Shown piece by piece: positions 4,998-5,706 of a stretch of DNA of 5,706 nucleotides (position 1 is its first letter; each line of letters starts with the position of its first letter). Source of the stretch: Acidimicrobiia bacterium (GTDB lineage Bacteria; Actinomycetota; Acidimicrobiia; Acidimicrobiales; Ilumatobacteraceae); assembly GCA_010030605.1 (NCBI GenBank), contig RHCK01000120.1:1-5706 (forward strand), read 5' to 3'. The notes under the pieces were generated by a model that was not told where the DNA came from, did no database searches, and was given only the letters and a program-made list of their open reading frames with translations. The translations under genes and the position numbers were made by a program.

Positions 4998-5706
4998 TGT
5001 CCTCGATGATCCCCGATCTGGTGCCGGTGGAGGTGGAGGAATTCCTCGGCTGGTTGGCGGCCGAACGGGGTCGATCGATCAACACGTTGTCGGCCTATCG
5101 GCGCGACCTCACCACGTATTGCGAATGGCTGATGGCTCGGGGCACCGACGTGCATCGCGTGACACCCAGCGACATCGACCGTTTCGTGAACGATCGGCGA
5201 GAGTCGGGGGCCGCGGCGTCGAGCGTGGCGCGCCTGATGGCCGCGGTGCGCACATTTCATCGATTCATGGTGGCCGAGGATCGTCGCTCCGATGATCCGT
5301 CGGCGGATTTCGAAGGTGTGAAGGTTCCCGCGGGAATCCCCAAGCCCCTGTCCGAGGACGAGGTGGAATCGCTCATTGCCGCGGTCTCCGGCGATGACGC
5401 CGTCGCGCTTCGTGATCGCGCACTGCTGGAGCTGTTGTACGCCACTGGCGCGCGCATCTCGGAGGTGTGCGCGTTGTCGTTGGGCGACATCGATCTCGAA
5501 TCGGGAATGGTGCGTCTGTACGGCAAGGGATCGAAGGAACGTCTGGTCCCGGTGGGGAGCCACGCTCGTGAAGCGGTGCACCGATGGCTCACCGAGGGCC
5601 GCGATGATCTGTCGCCCGTGCGTTGGGCTCGCCGGGGCGATGCGGACGCCGTGTTCTTGAACAATCGAGGTGGCCGTTTGGGTCGTCAAGCCGCCTACGC
5701 GGTGGT
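4997..5706 (+). CDS. xerD: Tyrosine recombinase XerD/XerC type (3' truncated)
   Basis: The first 236 codons of a site-specific recombinase are present and remain open at the window end. Residues about 7-95 form the N-terminal SAM-like core-binding domain (F-L-G-W-L-A-A-E-R-G-R-S-I-N-T-L-S-A-Y-R is the typical opening). From about 115 the catalytic domain begins, with the first catalytic arginine R153 in A-T-G-A-R-I-S-E and catalytic lysine K177 in G-K-G-S-K-E-R-L-V-P-V. Their spacing (24) equals that of R148 and K172 in E. coli XerD. The His-x-x-Arg, second His and tyrosine nucleophile would fall outside the window. Xer recombinases resolve chromosome dimers at dif sites near the septum. XerD is preferred over XerC because of the conserved actinobacterial position after pyrG and the Nudix gene; actinobacteria may use a second Xer elsewhere. 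ATG 4997 overlaps the upstream stop as TGATG; the next ATG at 5006 is an alternative start. Confidence 0.9.
   Translation, partial: MSSMIPDLVPVEVEEFLGWLAAERGRSINTLSAYRRDLTTYCEWLMARGTDVHRVTPSDIDRFVNDRRESGAAASSVARLMAAVRTFHRFMVAEDRRSDDPSADFEGVKVPAGIPKPLSEDEVESLIAAVSGDDAVALRDRALLELLYATGARISEVCALSLGDIDLESGMVRLYGKGSKERLVPVGSHAREAVHRWLTEGRDDLSPVRWARRGDADAVFLNNRGGRLGRQAAYAV

Noticed and set aside
4823..5689. A 288-codon minus-strand frame opposite the Nudix gene and xerD
   Set aside because: The plus strand carries clear Nudix and Xer motifs throughout. The antisense product is low-complexity-like (His/Arg/Gln-rich) and resembles no family I know.

Overview
This is a compact, high-GC, all-plus-strand block of six housekeeping genes. 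In order they are the 3' end of tlyA, nadK, recN, pyrG, an ADP-ribose-pyrophosphatase-type Nudix gene, and the 5' part of xerD. As I recall it, Mycobacterium tuberculosis carries the same order (tlyA, ppnK, recN, two further genes, pyrG, a Nudix gene, xerD), so the window is almost certainly a chromosomal core region of an actinobacterium. The base composition is GC-rich but not extreme, and the two mycobacterial genes between recN and pyrG are absent. That would suit a deep-branching lineage such as Acidimicrobiia, but the class is inference.

Layout: tlyA (1-263, 5' truncated) overlaps nadK (260-1036) by four bases (GTGA). A 66-base gap follows, holding a diverged second copy of the first 12 codons of recN, in the wrong reading frame. 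recN (best start 1103) runs to 2683. A 95-base gap then forms the leader of pyrG (2779-4422). pyrG overlaps the Nudix gene (4419-4997) by another GTGA, and the Nudix gene overlaps xerD (4997 onward, cut by the window end) by one base (TGATG). Apart from the two gaps, the strand is filled with coding sequence. I see no RNA genes, mobile elements, CRISPR arrays or convincing intrinsic terminators.

The genes serve different housekeeping roles: ribosomal RNA methylation (TlyA), NADP supply (NadK), double-strand break repair (RecN), CTP synthesis (PyrG), nucleotide-sugar clean-up (Nudix) and chromosome dimer resolution (XerD). Close spacing suggests two transcription or translation groups, tlyA-nadK-(recN) and pyrG-nudix-xerD, with the pyrG leader as the most likely internal control point.

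The unusual signals are both between genes. (1) The recN start is duplicated 62 bases upstream with six differences in 36 bases, all of them silent at the protein level. (2) The pyrG leader can fold into a two-part hairpin whose outer stem buries the pyrG Shine-Dalgarno sequence. Its 5' arm lies where transcription would begin from a nearby -10-like element. This resembles the CTP-sensing start-site switch known from E. coli pyrC, but sits in front of CTP synthase itself. Both are hypotheses drawn from sequence alone.
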